Shown: positions 44,729-55,817, numbered from the stretch's first letter. The stretch: 64,000 nt of DNA from Ascarosepion bandense (GCA_037127315.1 JBBBDQ010001685.1:422001-486000); one strand, 5' to 3'. The notes: generated from the letters alone by a model not told the origin. Made by a program: numbers and translations.

Positions 44729-45230
44729 AAAAGTCGGTATAAAAAAATAAGTCTCAAGAGAAAATAAAAAAAAACAAATGAATGAAAGAGAAAGAAAAAT
44801 AACGAAGGTGGGAAAGGGATAAGATCGACTAATCAATTTGAACTAAACTGGTAAAAAAAAAATTGACTTGAAAAAAAGAAAGAAAGAAAGAAAGAAAAAG
44901 TCGGTATAAGAAAATAAGTCTCAAGAGAAAATAAAAAGAAAAAAACAAATGAATGAAAGAGAAAGAAATGAATGAAATGAAAGAAATGAATGAAAGAAAA
45001 TATGATAGAAAAGAAACAGCGCATTACAGATTAAAGGAGAAAGAATAAAAAACGTAAAAATATTTAAAAAAATGAACAATAAAGAAAAAAGCGAGAATAA
45101 AAGAAAAAAGAAGTGAAAGAAAATGAATGATGAATGCCAAAGAAAGAAAAATAAAGAATGTAATAGAAATAAAGAAAGCAAGAAAAACTGCCACAAAATA
45201 GAGAAATAAAAGGAAAAATGTAAAGAAATA
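44160..45230. repeat. (GAAA)n-rich purine block with an internal duplication
   Basis: AAAG/GAAA repeats dominate. A unique segment, cgaaggtgggaaagggataa and gatcgactaatcaatttgaa, occurs at about 44454 and again at about 44804, so roughly 350 bp were duplicated. ORFs here are compositional artefacts. Confidence 0.9.
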
Positions 45231-46215
45231 ATGTATCTCAGCGCACACGATGGCGAAAAATACATAGTTATAGGTCAAAGCACTAAAAACAACCCAGACT
45301 GTATCCAGTCGATTGTGATGAAAAAGCGAGACAAAAAACAAAAACCCCTTACGTATAATGTAGTTTTGTTTATTAATATGATTAGAAGATATCAGAGAAA
45401 CTTCGTGATAAATTTGAACTTATTTAATTAAGTAGTTTCAGTCAAGAAGCTACTTTGAAGTAACATAGTCCAATGAAAACCTATATGTTAATTACTTAAC
45501 CACTACGCTACCTCGTTGATTAACTTGCCGTTTATCTGAACATAGCTAAATTCAATCGTATGTCATCAATCAACAGAACTAAACAGAATCAATCCAACAA
45601 ACTTATACTACAGGCATTATAATACATACATACATACATATATATATATATATATTGTTAATCGTTCTGATATTTTTGATCATCTGTTTTTTCGAATGTT
45701 ATATGATTATTCTTATAACTTATCAAATAAGTTTATTGAGCTTTATATTTTGTAATTATATAATTTATTATTACATCCTTGTTCTTGTTTGATAAAATCT
45801 TCTTTGGAGCTTTAAAATAAAGAGTTATTTCATATTTAGACTTTTTATCATCGTTCTGATTTTTATGCTCGCTACTATATATATATATATATATATATAA
45901 GAATGTGAATATTATAGCCTTAATGATACAAACAACGCTACATCGATAAAACTTATTTCGCAACTAAAGCAAAATAACACCATATTCTGACGAGCGAGGA
46001 CGGGATACTCTGAAAAACACGACACGACACGACATACATTGAATCATGAAGACGCAATATTCGAAAGTCACCGAGTAAAAACAATGAATGGCCTACAGTA
46101 CAAAGATTATTAGCCTATAAAAACTATTTGGTAATGATTTATAAAAAAAGAAAATGCTAAAAAGATATTAGACTGTTTATGTTCAAATTCTTCCTGGAAA
46201 CTAAGAATATTTGGA
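45231..46215. other. unassigned AT-rich sequence
   Basis: Short TA runs at about 45640 and 45876-45899. Nothing coding recognised. Confidence 0.5.
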
Positions 46216-46225
46216 CGGAACTTAA

Positions 46226-46291
<66 letters not shown>

Positions 46292-46743
46292 TCAGTTACT
46301 GAGATTAAGGACAGGATGGTTAAATAAAAAGAAGACAAGAGGAAAACTATATTTAACTCGACTACGTGTTTTGTCCTGTGATGGACTTTATCAAGGCAAA
46401 AAGACGAAATGAGCTTTATTCCAAATTACGTATCTATAAACAAACAGTGTTGGCAACTATATAAAAAAACGCTCACAAATCATTCAAAAAGATTAACAGA
46501 ATATTTTAGTTTTAGAACTCCTTCATGTGTAGTACAATGTCACGAGGTGTTAAAATTAAGGGAATTCAGCCGTTTTTCTTTGACTTTTTATTATGTATGT
46601 TATTCTGTTTCTTATGTAAATGATACTGAAACGTAATTTGGAATAAAGCTCATTTCGTTTTTTTTTGTTTTTGCCTTGATAACGTCCATCTCAGCATTCC
46701 TTTTGTCTTCTTTTTATTTATCTACACACACACGCACACACAT

Positions 46744-46805
<62 letters not shown>
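46226..46805. mobile_element. foldback element flanked by (CA)n(TA)n on both sides
   Basis: 46312-46430 and 46632-46725 are inverted copies: left cgaaatgagctttattccaa against right ttggaataaagctcatttcg, and left ttaaataaaaagaagacaag against right cttttgtcttctttttattt. Left flank is (CA)n then (TA)n (46226-46290); right flank is again (CA)n then (TA)n (46725-46804). Arms are about 95-120 bp, loop about 200 bp. The left arm in reverse shows a hammerhead-like gtcc/ggac and acacgta pattern but the core is mutated. Confidence 0.7.
46409..46636 (+). CDS. 75-codon ORF in the foldback loop, unrecognised
   Basis: The ORF spans exactly the loop between the two inverted arms and begins MSFIPNYVSINKQCWQLYKK. 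No domain recognised. It may be chance or the remnant of a retroelement ORF between terminal repeats. Confidence 0.15.
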   Translation: MSFIPNYVSINKQCWQLYKKTLTNHSKRLTEYFSFRTPSCVVQCHEVLKLREFSRFSLTFYYVCYSVSYVNDTET

Positions 46806-46807
<2 letters not shown>

Positions 46808-47700
46808 CCTTAGAATATTGGTAAACTAAAAACTACTACAAAATTGTACATTTTGTTTCGACATTGAAAGAAGAAGGAGGCAGTTTTCTTTCAATGTGGA
46901 AACAAAATGTTCAATTTTGTAGTCGTTTGTAATTTGTAAATGTTCTAAAGTATAATTAATAATAAATATTCATTGCATTTTTCTTATATAGAGCACTGTT
47001 TTAAATTAATATTTTGAACGTTCCAATTATTTTCTTTGTTCTTATTCATTTGTGTATATATATATATATATATAATGTGGAAAATTTTGCCACTTAACCG
47101 GGCAGAGTTATGCCGATTTCAATGTTTCGTGAAGACATTATTGTGATGTCTTCACCCCGCAGGGATTTTTCTTCGTTTTTTTTTTCTTTGGCTTCCTGGC
47201 TCTTTTCATATTTATATGGAGCTTGATGTACTTCAATATTTTTGTATGTTAGAACGTTCACTATCTGACCATGAGGCCCGGATCCAAATCTCGCCAGGTT
47301 CGATTTATCAGGAAGGTAACATTGATTCTATTGGTCTGAAGGAGGCGATCCCATTGTGCGAAAGCTTTGGAAAGTGCCTGCAAATTATACCAAGCCTAGT
47401 GAGTGATACTAGGTAGATGTGACACTTTGGGAGACGTCGATGGTTGTGCTAGCTTGAAGTCACAAGTCATCGTAACCGAGGGTTTGAGCGTGCTGGCCTT
47501 GTTCAGACTGTTGTTCACGCTAGATAATGTACTCTCTCTTAGAAACTGTAACTAAGGTCAGCTCAGCATACTTACAGTTTAAACCACAGATGGGCGCTGT
47601 CGGTGTTGAACAAACACAAGTGTGCCTGTCAAAGACATGCATTTAAAGATACAAGTGGCTAGGCATACATTAACCGTTTACTTATAAGGAAGCAATCAGC
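46806..47700. other. unassigned; one strong hairpin
   Basis: Around 47130-47156, gtgaagacat and atgtcttcac form a perfect 10-bp stem with a 7-nt loop. A 66-codon ORF at 47216-47416 has no recognised domain. Confidence 0.4.
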
Positions 47701-48240
47701 ATTCATTGACAGAGCAGTCAGTGATATCGATATGAGATCAAATTGTAGTATCTGTTCTCTTCATTTCAAATGGTATAGTAATGCTTATTCTTAAAACAAT
47801 TTTTCAGAAAAATAAGTTTCTCAAGTAAAATAACAGTCATTGCTCTTTCCAGTAGAGATATTGGTTGTCTTTCAAATTTTTTATTCAATAAGAATTTCTT
47901 CCTGACTTTTTGTTTAAAGTCGTGAGCAACGTTAACATCTTGATTATACCATTATTTCATTTTCGAGTTACATGAGCTATCCATTTTAGTTGTTGCTGCT
48001 TCTGATAGTCCTCAGTTGATGTGTTTTTTGCTGTTTATTGCAGTTCTTTGTTTGCGATTGTGTAGCGCCAATCAACAAGGGTCAAAGATCGATGGTGTTC
48101 GTCCGCTCGAAGCTACCTTTAACCGTTGATCTGAGAAAGCGATTGTATACAGTTGACAGTTTAGATATTTCTGAATGGTTTTGCCGCCGTGCATGGCATC
48201 CATATTTAAGTCTGGATTTGCGGTAGCTATTTAAGAATAT
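47701..48240. repeat. dispersed repeat shared with 32.3 kb
   Basis: 47905-48080 resembles 32310-32480. The upstream cattcattgacagagcagtc and atcaaattgtagtatctgtt also recur at 30.73 kb and 22.87 kb, so a longer unnamed repeat is likely. Confidence 0.5.
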
Positions 48241-48650
48241 GACTCTCATTGTTAGGCTAAGGTTTTAGTTTCGATAAAATATTTAACTTTGGTGATAATA
48301 AGGCAGATGGCCTTGTGTTGATGGTAGAAAATTAATAACAAATGATTGTGTGTGACTTTTTTTTTTTTACATATATAGCCAGCCGTATTCCTTTACAGGG
48401 AAACAGGACAGGGATTAACCTCACAAAAAGCAAGGTGGATCTTCTCTGAGAGAGAATCTCTAGTCAAAATGATTTGAGGCAACGTTTTACAAGGCTGGGT
48501 TCATTTTCTGACGCCCAATTTAGGCATTCAAGTTAGCCCAAGCACGCAGAGTGTTCCATCGTGACAGCAGTTCTAGGAAGATTGCTATTCTTGAAACGCA
48601 TCATAGTTATATATATATTGAACGTTGCAATTATTTTGTTCGTTCGTTAT
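48241..48650. other. unassigned sequence
   Basis: No recognised content. Confidence 0.4.
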
Positions 48651-48654
48651 TCAT

Positions 48655-48655
48655 T

Positions 48656-48708
<53 letters not shown>

Positions 48709-48792
48709 GTATATTTATGTATATATATATATTTATGTATATATATATTTATGTATATATATATATATATATGTATGTATATATAATTCATT

Positions 48793-48868
<76 letters not shown>
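48655..48868. repeat. compound (TA)n / (TATG)n microsatellite
   Basis: Long TA runs interspersed with tttatgta units; the poly-Ile/Tyr ORFs here are artefacts. Confidence 0.97.
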
Positions 48869-48871
<3 letters not shown>

Positions 48872-48945
48872 AAAAAGTGTGAGAAGCTGTGAACGTTTTC
48901 TTTAAAGTATATGTTTATTGTTTTTGCAATTATACAAGTTAATAA
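48867..48945 (-). mobile_element. Penelope-like terminal repeat fragment, inverted
   Basis: agaataaaaagtgtgagaag and ctgtgaacgttttctttaaa are the reverse complement of the right end of the copy at 49025-49285, making an inverted pair about 80 bp apart. Confidence 0.65.
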
Positions 48946-49024
48946 AAATAAAAAAGGTAATTATTTATCACTGTATTCTGGTGTGAACTTGGTTTTGGGG
49001 TGTAGTTGTTGTGGTGTGTTGTGT

Positions 49025-49283
49025 AGTTCGTTATTAACTTTATAAAAACAACAAACTCGCGATCAGATATTCGAAGAAACTCAAGCGTAAAAACCACGAA
49101 TTTATTCGCCTGAAGAGAGTCAATTTTAGACTCGAAACACGTGTAGCGTCATGGACAATTAATACTTCAGAACCTGCATAATTACAAAAACAATAAACAT
49201 TCACTTTAAAGAAAACGTTCACGGCTACTCACACTTTTTATTCTATACTAATTACTCTCGTTGGAACAACCCTATTTCTTTAT

Positions 49284-49285
<2 letters not shown>
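49025..49285 (+). mobile_element. Penelope-like terminal repeat with hammerhead-like core
   Basis: Shares aacaaactcgcgat, tagactcgaaacacgtgtag and aaacgttcacggctactcac with the copies at 6.46 and 53.45 kb. It is followed by a (TA)n run at 49287-49325. Confidence 0.65.
49107..49148 (+). ncRNA. hammerhead ribozyme-like motif 3, minimal
   Basis: Core CTGAAGA (49110-49116) fits CUGANGA. Helix II gagtc (49117-49121) pairs with gactc (49129-49133) without extra bases. GAA at 49134-49136. Helix III acac/gtgt at 49137-49144. A49145 at the cleavage site. Helix I is only cgc/gcg (49107-49109 and 49146-49148). Short helices are known for minimal Penelope-type hammerheads, which often act as dimers. Confidence 0.5.
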
Positions 49286-49328
<43 letters not shown>

Positions 49329-49329
49329 G

Positions 49330-49804
49330 ATAGATCTATCTCCCGGTTCACACTCCACCCACATCTATTGAACAGGTGAAGAGGCTCATCCCTTGTTCCC
49401 TGTTTAGGATGTGATTTCCGGCTTTCTCTTTTCAAATCTTCTCGCTTTGTTTTTTTTTAATTGGAGTAGATAGATCTATCGCCAGGTTCACACTCCACCC
49501 ACGTCTATTGAACAGGTTAAGAGACTCATCCTTTGTTCCCTGTTTAGGTTGTGGTTTCCGGCTTTCTCTTTTCCAATCTTTTCACCTTTCTTTTTTTTAT
49601 CGTTTCCATTTTTTTTTTTCAATTGGAGTAGATAGACTAAACTATCGCCCGGTTCACACACCACCCACATCTATTGAACAGGTTAAGAGGCTCATCCCTT
49701 GTTCCCTGTTTAGGATGTGGTTTCCGGCTTTATCTTTTCCAATCTTTTCACTATTACGTAGCCCCCTGCACATCAGTGGCGTTACCGCCTTGCTCGAGGT
49801 GATA

Positions 49805-49805
<1 letters not shown>
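49330..49805 (+). repeat. LINE-type 3' tail with a ~140-bp tandem repeat
   Basis: Three units, each with agatagatctatc, cccggttcacactccaccca, ctattgaacaggt, cccttgttccctgtttagga and tttccggctttctcttttcc. They are followed by the LINE-like terminus tgtagccccctgcacatcag-type sequence and ttgctcgaggtgatacgat at 49790. Same family, inverted, as 62595-63530. Confidence 0.85.

Positions 49806-49840
<35 letters not shown>
49806..49840. repeat. (TA)n microsatellite
   Basis: TA run directly at the 3' end of the LINE tail. Confidence 0.97.
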
Positions 49841-49842
<2 letters not shown>

Positions 49843-50639
49843 TTGTGGTCGGCGTTGTATCTTATAAGAAACATATTCAATCTTTGACAGGTCTTTTCGT
49901 CCTGTGTAGTGACATGCCATCCTTCTTACCAAGTCTAAGTTGAGGAGTTGGTTAAGACGTCCATGCAGCAGGTTTTACTGGGTTACAGATAACCAGTAGC
50001 AGGCCTAAGCCTTTATCTTAACAACCTAAAATAAATTAAATATCTTTCACCGCGTCTCATTTTCCTCGAATTTTGCAATGAATTAAGCTTTCAATTACTG
50101 AATTTTGGCAGGCAATTTAAATTCGTATAAAATATTTAAAACATATATAAACTAATTATAATAGATAAAAGATATTTACATACTCTGTGCGGTTTTTTCA
50201 ATCTCTGTGACTCCGTCTTACATATAACGTCAATTGTACACATATACTGAAAGTTATAACATTCCTCCGAATACCAGAATATGATTAAAATAATCTTGTC
50301 TATGATGCTAATAATATTTAGATTTTAATAATCATCAAGATGATTGAAAATGCTCGAAGAAAAGGAATAGAAATGTAAACTTTTGAAGCTTTGTATACAA
50401 TGCTGATTCGTATGTGCAAAAACGAATTCAAAAATTGGAAAAAAAATAAATTAAACATTTATCAGACAGTCTTTGTTGGTTGAATTGGATAATTTTTTTT
50501 AAATGAATTCTTGTTCTTAAATAAACGTTCTCACCTTTTCTTTCTCTCACTCTCAGTATATACAAGTTACTTTACCCAAGAACACCTTTCTCACTGACAA
50601 AACGTTGCAAGCTTCTCAATGTTCTATCGCTATTTCCAT
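49841..50639. other. unassigned sequence
   Basis: AT-rich; no recognised gene or repeat. Confidence 0.4.
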
Positions 50640-51072
50640 GACTTATAACAAGCCCGCCAAAAATAAAACAGAAGACACCGACGTAAACATGACTTCACGG
50701 TGCTCAATGTTTATACAATAAAGAAACACGAAATGTGGAATCAAATGAAGTTCTGAAAATAATATCAAGGAAAGCACTCAGGAAAAGTCTGTAGAAAACA
50801 TTTCCGATTAAATCGTTGAAATGAAGCGAAATGATTTTGTACTTGGTTATTTTATAATTAAGTATATGTGTGTGTATGTATGCAAAAATGCTGTTGTCAT
50901 TTCTATATGGGTCATTGAAAAGCATACGTGCACGCACATATTAATATTTTCATTACTGATATATTGTATCTAAAACCCTACATAAAAAAAATAACTTAGT
51001 TTCATACTACACACGCTCTTCACATAAATTAAGATATAATCAACTGAAGCTCGTGTGAAAATATATATATAT
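50640..51072. repeat. dispersed repeat shared with 54.0-54.3 kb
   Basis: ggtgctcaatgtttatacaa, gaaacacgaaatgtggaatc and aataatatcaaggaaagcac correspond to 54121-54200. The right end (aactgaagctcgtgtgaaaa before tatata) corresponds to gcctgacgatcgcgtgaaaa at about 54270. Possibly Penelope-type 3' ends. Confidence 0.55.
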
Positions 51073-51247
51073 TAGTAAAAAATCTAGAAGAAGATTGGTA
51101 AATAATCCCAAAGGATCTTAGTAATATCGGTTAAATATTAAAATTGATTCAAAAGACAGCTTGATGCAAATTTAATTTACAGAGCATATATTTATTTATT
51201 TCGTCTGTAAATTCAGATGACAATTAGGGGGACAGTTACAAGGTAAC

Positions 51248-53163
51248 CAAATAAGTTCTGTCCGTTTTTTGATTAGTCATTGAATGAAGTTGAAATATAT
51301 GCGAAATGCGTGTAGCAATTGTTTTCAAATTCGGATAGCCGGGAGTAGGAACATCAGACGTTATAAAAAACAGGCGCACCGTGCCCGGCCATCAGTTATA
51401 AGTCGAACAGCTGTGAAGGATGGAAGTATCTAGAGATCACGTTCGGAGCTGTTTGCTTTACGACTTCAAAGTGGGCTTATCAGTAGCTGCATCAAGTCGC
51501 TGCACCTCCCTCCCATTAGCATGGAACAGGCTTGTCCACCCAGAGAGTAAAACACTACGCCTGCTTGGCCTGAGACTCTCAGCGGACCTCAAGTGGAATG
51601 ACTACGTCGAATCCATTGCTAAATCCGCTGCTATGAAAGTAGGCTCTCTGTGCAAGGCCCGGAAGTTCTTTCTGTCTGAATATATCCTGTACATATATAA
51701 ATCTACCATCCGCCCGTGAATTGAATACTGCTGCCACATCTGGTCGGGTGCCCCTGCTATTCTCCTCGAGGTTCTTCACAAAATACAGTGGAGAATCTGT
51801 AATGTGATCGATTCCGACTTGGCTGACCGCCTGCAGTCACTCTCTCACCGGCGTGACGTGGCTTTTCTGTGCCTCTTCTATAAATACTTTCACGGTTTCT
51901 GCTCTGATGAACTTAAATCACTGGTGTCCCCTAGGTATGAATTTGCACGAGATACTAGATTGGCAACTAGGTCCCACTCTTTTACAGTGAAACCGATGAA
52001 ATGTAACCGCAGTTTCTACTCCATCAGCTTCTTTTCTCGCACTTCCCGCCTGTGGAATTCCCTTCCGCATGCTTGCTTCCCCGACGGCTACAACCTCCAG
52101 GAGTTTAAATGTAAGGTCAATAGACACCTCCTAACACACTAACACGCACCAATTCTCTCAAACATTCTTCCTATGTACATCCTAACTCGTCTATCACCCT
52201 CCTTCTGACATTTCCTATACCCAATCTCTCTATGTAACCCGCTGCGCTATAGTGGCAGGGTAATGCCTTGCTTGGGGGGATATGATTTAAAAAATGTCAA
52301 GCGTTTAGGGACAGTGCTGTTGATAAACGTACTACAAGGCGTTGGTTTTAGAAATTCAAGTCGGGAGATTTGTCTCTCCATAATGAGCCTCGCACCGTCG
52401 ACCAAAGGTCTTGAATGACGGAGTCCTGAAGGCGGCCATTGAAGGGGACATTAGTTTAACGTGTGGTGAACTTGTCAGACAATTCAACGATTCCGATGAA
52501 ACAGTTGGACTTCACCTGCACCGCCTAGGTAAGACGTACAAACTGAGCGCTGTTGGAGGTCCACATGGAACAACGAGTGGCTGCCTGCGTATCGCTGCTT
52601 TCTCGCCATCCTTAATCAATCGAGTGCTTACCAGTGATGAAAAGTGTGTTCTTTACGAAACTTCCAGGTGTTCCAGATATTGGTTGCCTCCTCAGGATGC
52701 TGTCCCTCACACCGCAAGACCACCTATACACCCACGCAATATTATGCTTTGTGTCTGATCGACAGGTCGTCAAGTGGTTCATTATGAATTGCTACCAATG
52801 GGCCAAACGGTCACTGGAGACCTATACTTGTAGCAATTGAAACGTGTGCAACAGGCATTGCACCAGAAAGAGCCAGCACTGGTGAATCGCAAAGGTGTGC
52901 TTTTCCTACATGTCCCGCGAGTGGTCAGGGATACCATACAGCACATTGGGTAGGAGACTTTGTGCCATCCACCTTATTCACCTGACCTTGCGCTATCCGA
53001 TTACCATCTCTTCCACTCCCTGGATAATTATCTTCGTGGGAAATCCTTCATCAATGAAGCAGACTTGCGCAAAGCCCTCACGGACTTCTTTGCGTCAAAA
53101 CCCCATACACATACTGTGAAGCGTTTTCTTTTTTCCTTTAAAAACGGACAGAACTTGTATTTC
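51248..53163 (+). mobile_element. mariner transposon, inactivated, with nested LINE-A
   Basis: Inverted ends: aagttctgtccgtttttt at 51253-51270, and its reverse complement (aaaacggacagaactt) at 53141-53156. The transposase starts at 51420 (MEVSRDHVRSCLLYDFKVGL), is split at about 51507 by LINE-A, and resumes at about 52303 with FRDSAVDKRTTRRWF, a stop, then KFKSGDLSLHNEP. HTH region at 52411 on (AAIEGDISLTCGELVRQFND). First catalytic Asp in TSDEKCVLYE; the HDNARPH box is deleted (LFLHVPREW remains), so the second Asp is lost; third Asp kept in PPYSPDLALSDYHLFH. The C-terminus is also shortened. Confidence 0.9.
51508..52300 (+). mobile_element. LINE-A 3' part inserted in mariner
   Basis: Begins at ctccctcccattagcatgga, matching 15990 of the long copy, and ends with cttgcttggggggatatgat plus A tract at about 52296. 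It encodes PESKTLRLLGLRLSADLKWN, then KVGSLCKARKFFLSEYIL and, in the frame from 51804, LADRLQSLSHRRDVAFLCLF to the natural ORF end HLLTH at 52140. Better preserved than most copies. The target duplication was not resolved. Confidence 0.92.
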
Positions 53164-53220
53164 AACATGTTTATTAGAGACATGCATTGTCAACCCCAGT
53201 CAGCTCTGGCGTTGCAGTAA

Positions 53221-53444
53221 ACTATATGTCTTTATTTTAAACTTACAATAAAAATATTACCATATATAATGCTCTACTAAGTATCGAACACTCTTAATAA
53301 AGTAAATCACTACAAACTCATTAGACTATTCAACGTGCCAGCATTCGATTTATTTTATTTTGATTTATTTTATTTTATCTTATATTATCTTATTTGTTTT
53401 TGTTTTACTGATTTTATTTATTTTCCTATTTTTTTCTACTTACT
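53221..53444. other. unassigned AT-rich sequence
   Basis: TTTTA-rich stretch; nothing recognised. Confidence 0.5.
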
Positions 53445-53656
53445 TATTTATAAAACAACAAGCTCGCGACCAGAAATAAAAGGAACTCAAATGAAAAGCC
53501 ACAAATTTATTCGCCTGAAGAAAGTCAATCTTAATCTCGAAACACGTGTAGCGTCACAAATAACATCGTGGACACTTAATGTATCATAACATGCACAATT
53601 ACAAAAACAATAAATATACGCTTAAAAAAAAACGTTCACGGCTTCCCACACTTTTT

Positions 53657-53665
<9 letters not shown>
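53445..53665 (+). mobile_element. Penelope-like terminal repeat, decayed hammerhead
   Basis: Matches the copies at 6.46 and 49.0 kb. The hammerhead core CTGAAGA is kept at about 53516, but helix II (aagtc versus atctc) no longer pairs. Followed by (TA)n at 53663-53689. Confidence 0.6.
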
Positions 53666-53689
<24 letters not shown>

Positions 53690-53692
<3 letters not shown>

Positions 53693-53960
53693 CGCTCTCA
53701 CACTCTGGAAGAGTGGTAAACTTTGTAAACAGTAGCTACTCCGGCATTTACGCACCGCTCATTCGATAATGAATTGGAGCACCCTAGCTATTGGGCGTGT
53801 TTAGACGCGCAAAAAACCCTGCCTTCTTCTACCGGTAGAATCGCTGACTGATGCCGATTCGGTCGGGTTTCAATCCTGGGTTAGGAAGCGACCGGAGTCT
53901 AAGCCGTATTGATGAGCTGTAATGCAGCGAAACAGATCTGTCTGCGGATGACTATAGTAT
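53690..53960 (+). mobile_element. SINE-1 copy, full length, plus strand
   Basis: Conserved head from cgctctcacactctggaaga through gtagctactccggcatttac, then A-box-like region at about 53836-53850, B box gggtttcaatcctggg at about 53865, and the 3' body atgagctgtaatgcagcgaa to ctgcggatgactata, followed by TA repeats. About 270 bp, with the tRNA-like part in the middle. Confidence 0.85.

Positions 53961-53961
<1 letters not shown>

Positions 53962-53997
<36 letters not shown>
53962..53997. repeat. (TA)n microsatellite
   Basis: TA run directly continuing the SINE-1 3' end. Confidence 0.97.
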
Positions 53998-53999
<2 letters not shown>

Positions 54000-54298
54000 A
54001 ACAAACCAGAAGACAAAAAGTGATGAGTGAAGTTAAAGAGCCTAACCGAAACCTACTAAAAACAAGTCTGCCAAAGTATAAACGAAAGAAACAAAACACA
54101 TCCAACTAAACAAAAGTTCATGGTGCTCAATATCTGTAGAATCAAGGAACACGAAATAGGAAACCAAATCAATACAAAATAATATCAAAGAATACACCCA
54201 AGTACACTTATCTAAAACCGTAACGCATAGTTTCACATCACTCTTGATCTTCATATGATTAGGAAATTAATCGCCTGACGATCGCGTGAAAATCAAAG
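53998..54298. repeat. dispersed repeat shared with 50.6-51.1 kb
   Basis: See 50640-51072 for the matching blocks. Its right end gcctgacgatcgcgtgaaaa at about 54270 carries CTGACGA but no helix II. Confidence 0.55.

Positions 54299-54299
<1 letters not shown>

Positions 54300-54354
<55 letters not shown>
54300..54354. repeat. (TA)n microsatellite
   Basis: Uninterrupted TA run. Confidence 0.98.
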
Positions 54355-54356
<2 letters not shown>

Positions 54357-54478
54357 TTTTTTTTAAATTCCTAGCACCCGAAGGAGGCCGTAGCATACAA
54401 CAACCGAAAGGTTGTAAACAGGCAACAAAGATGACAACAGTCCGAATATTGTAAATAATATAAATACTACCTCAGACG

Positions 54479-54483
<5 letters not shown>

Positions 54484-54567
<84 letters not shown>
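54484..54567. repeat. (CA)n(TA)n microsatellite
   Basis: CA run followed by a TA run, ending at the 3' side of a SINE-1 copy. Confidence 0.98.
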
Positions 54568-54570
<3 letters not shown>

Positions 54571-54778
54571 TCACCCAGATACAAGCCTGTTTCGCTGTAT
54601 CACAGCTCATCAGTGTGGCTAGACACATCCGCTTGGCCGGGATTGAAACTCGAGCGATTTGTTGTCAGTTGGAGTCACTACTCATAGGCGCATGGAATCA
54701 GAGAAAGGAAATCTTAACGCGTGTTGTATATAAGCAGTGTATATACACACCAGTTACGAAAGATCTCTATTCAACTGT
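54568..54778 (-). mobile_element. SINE-1 variant
   Basis: agtcacccagatacaagcct, then gtatcacagctcatcagtgt and ccgggattgaaactcg (B box in reverse); same subtype as 9.77 kb. Confidence 0.75.
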
Positions 54779-54789
54779 GTATATATATA

Positions 54790-55022
54790 TATAGTCATCC
54801 GCAGAAAGATCTGTTTCGCTGTATCACAGATCATCAGTCCGCTGAGACATCCTATTGGCGTCATCGGCGATTCTACCTCTGATCTATAGAAGAAGACAGA
54901 CTTTTAGCGTTTGATATATCATGTATACACACGCCAATAGCTGAGAGTGTTCTAATTCATTACTGAATGAACGATGCGTAGATGCTAGAGTAGCTAGTGT
55001 TTTTTCAAAGTCTGTCATTCTT

Positions 55023-55025
<3 letters not shown>
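54790..55025 (-). mobile_element. SINE-1 copy
   Basis: gtcatccgcagaaagatctg to the head block tgaacgatgcgtagatgcta and gtctgtcattcttcc. Part of the tRNA-like region (B box) is deleted around 54847-54860. A (TA)n run follows at 55025-55062. Confidence 0.75.
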
Positions 55026-55062
<37 letters not shown>

Positions 55063-55066
<4 letters not shown>

Positions 55067-55770
55067 ACTTGAAGATTGCGTTTAAATATGAAACAAACGT
55101 TACCACTTTATTTTGACCTCAGTGTACATTTTTATATTTACTCACACTCTGACCCTGATATTAAAAACTTTTACCCATAAATCCAGGAAACCTTGAAAGT
55201 ACATTTTAACCCTAAATATATACACGATTTTTACCAGTTCTTGTGTCAAAGCAAGAGTCTCTCATTCTTCCCTGTTAACATTATTCTATCTTCACTTTTC
55301 ACATTATTCCTGGAAAGTATAGCGAAATCATATCTTAAACGATGGAGCAGAAGATTATTTGTGTGAAGACATGATTCGAAACTAAGTCTTTCACGATTGT
55401 TCAATAAAGCTACAGGAGTAAGTTTCATTTCACATAAGAGTCGTATTTTTAACTTGGTCAAGAATTTTGAAGCCCGTGGCACTTGTGAAAATCGTAGGGC
55501 AATGGGCAACAATTCAAACACCCAAGCAGGGTTTAAAGGACAGTCAACCAGAGTCTATCCAGATCTTTGCGATGAAGGAGCTAAGGAATTGGCATATATT
55601 TATCTTTTGTTCGGCTCATTTCGATTCAGGGTCACAATATTTGAGACTAAATAGTTGCACATCCTAAACTTGTATCCTTTTAACTTTCAATATGAGTAAT
55701 TTTGATTACTTTATCATTTATGGCTCTTGATTTGTGTCCAATAATTTTGTTTTAAAAAACTGTGAAATAC
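55063..55770. other. unassigned sequence
   Basis: Less repetitive than its surroundings. ORFs on both strands (55246-55521 minus, 55397-55654 plus) show no known domain. A (TA)n run is at 55775-55820. Confidence 0.4.

Positions 55771-55817
<47 letters not shown>

Noticed and set aside
46340..46385. Hammerhead ribozyme in the left arm of the foldback element (reverse strand)
   Set aside because: Helix II gtcc/ggac and acacgta are present, but the core reads CTTGATAA and the GAA strand is changed to AAA, so it is at best a dead relative.
48551..48905. Ile/Tyr repeat ORFs of over 100 codons
   Set aside because: Translations of a (TA)n/(TATG)n microsatellite.
54398..54420. Hairpin acaacc-gaaa-ggttgt as a structured RNA
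   Set aside because: A perfect 6-bp stem with a GAAA loop, but no surrounding structure or repeat family gives it a role.
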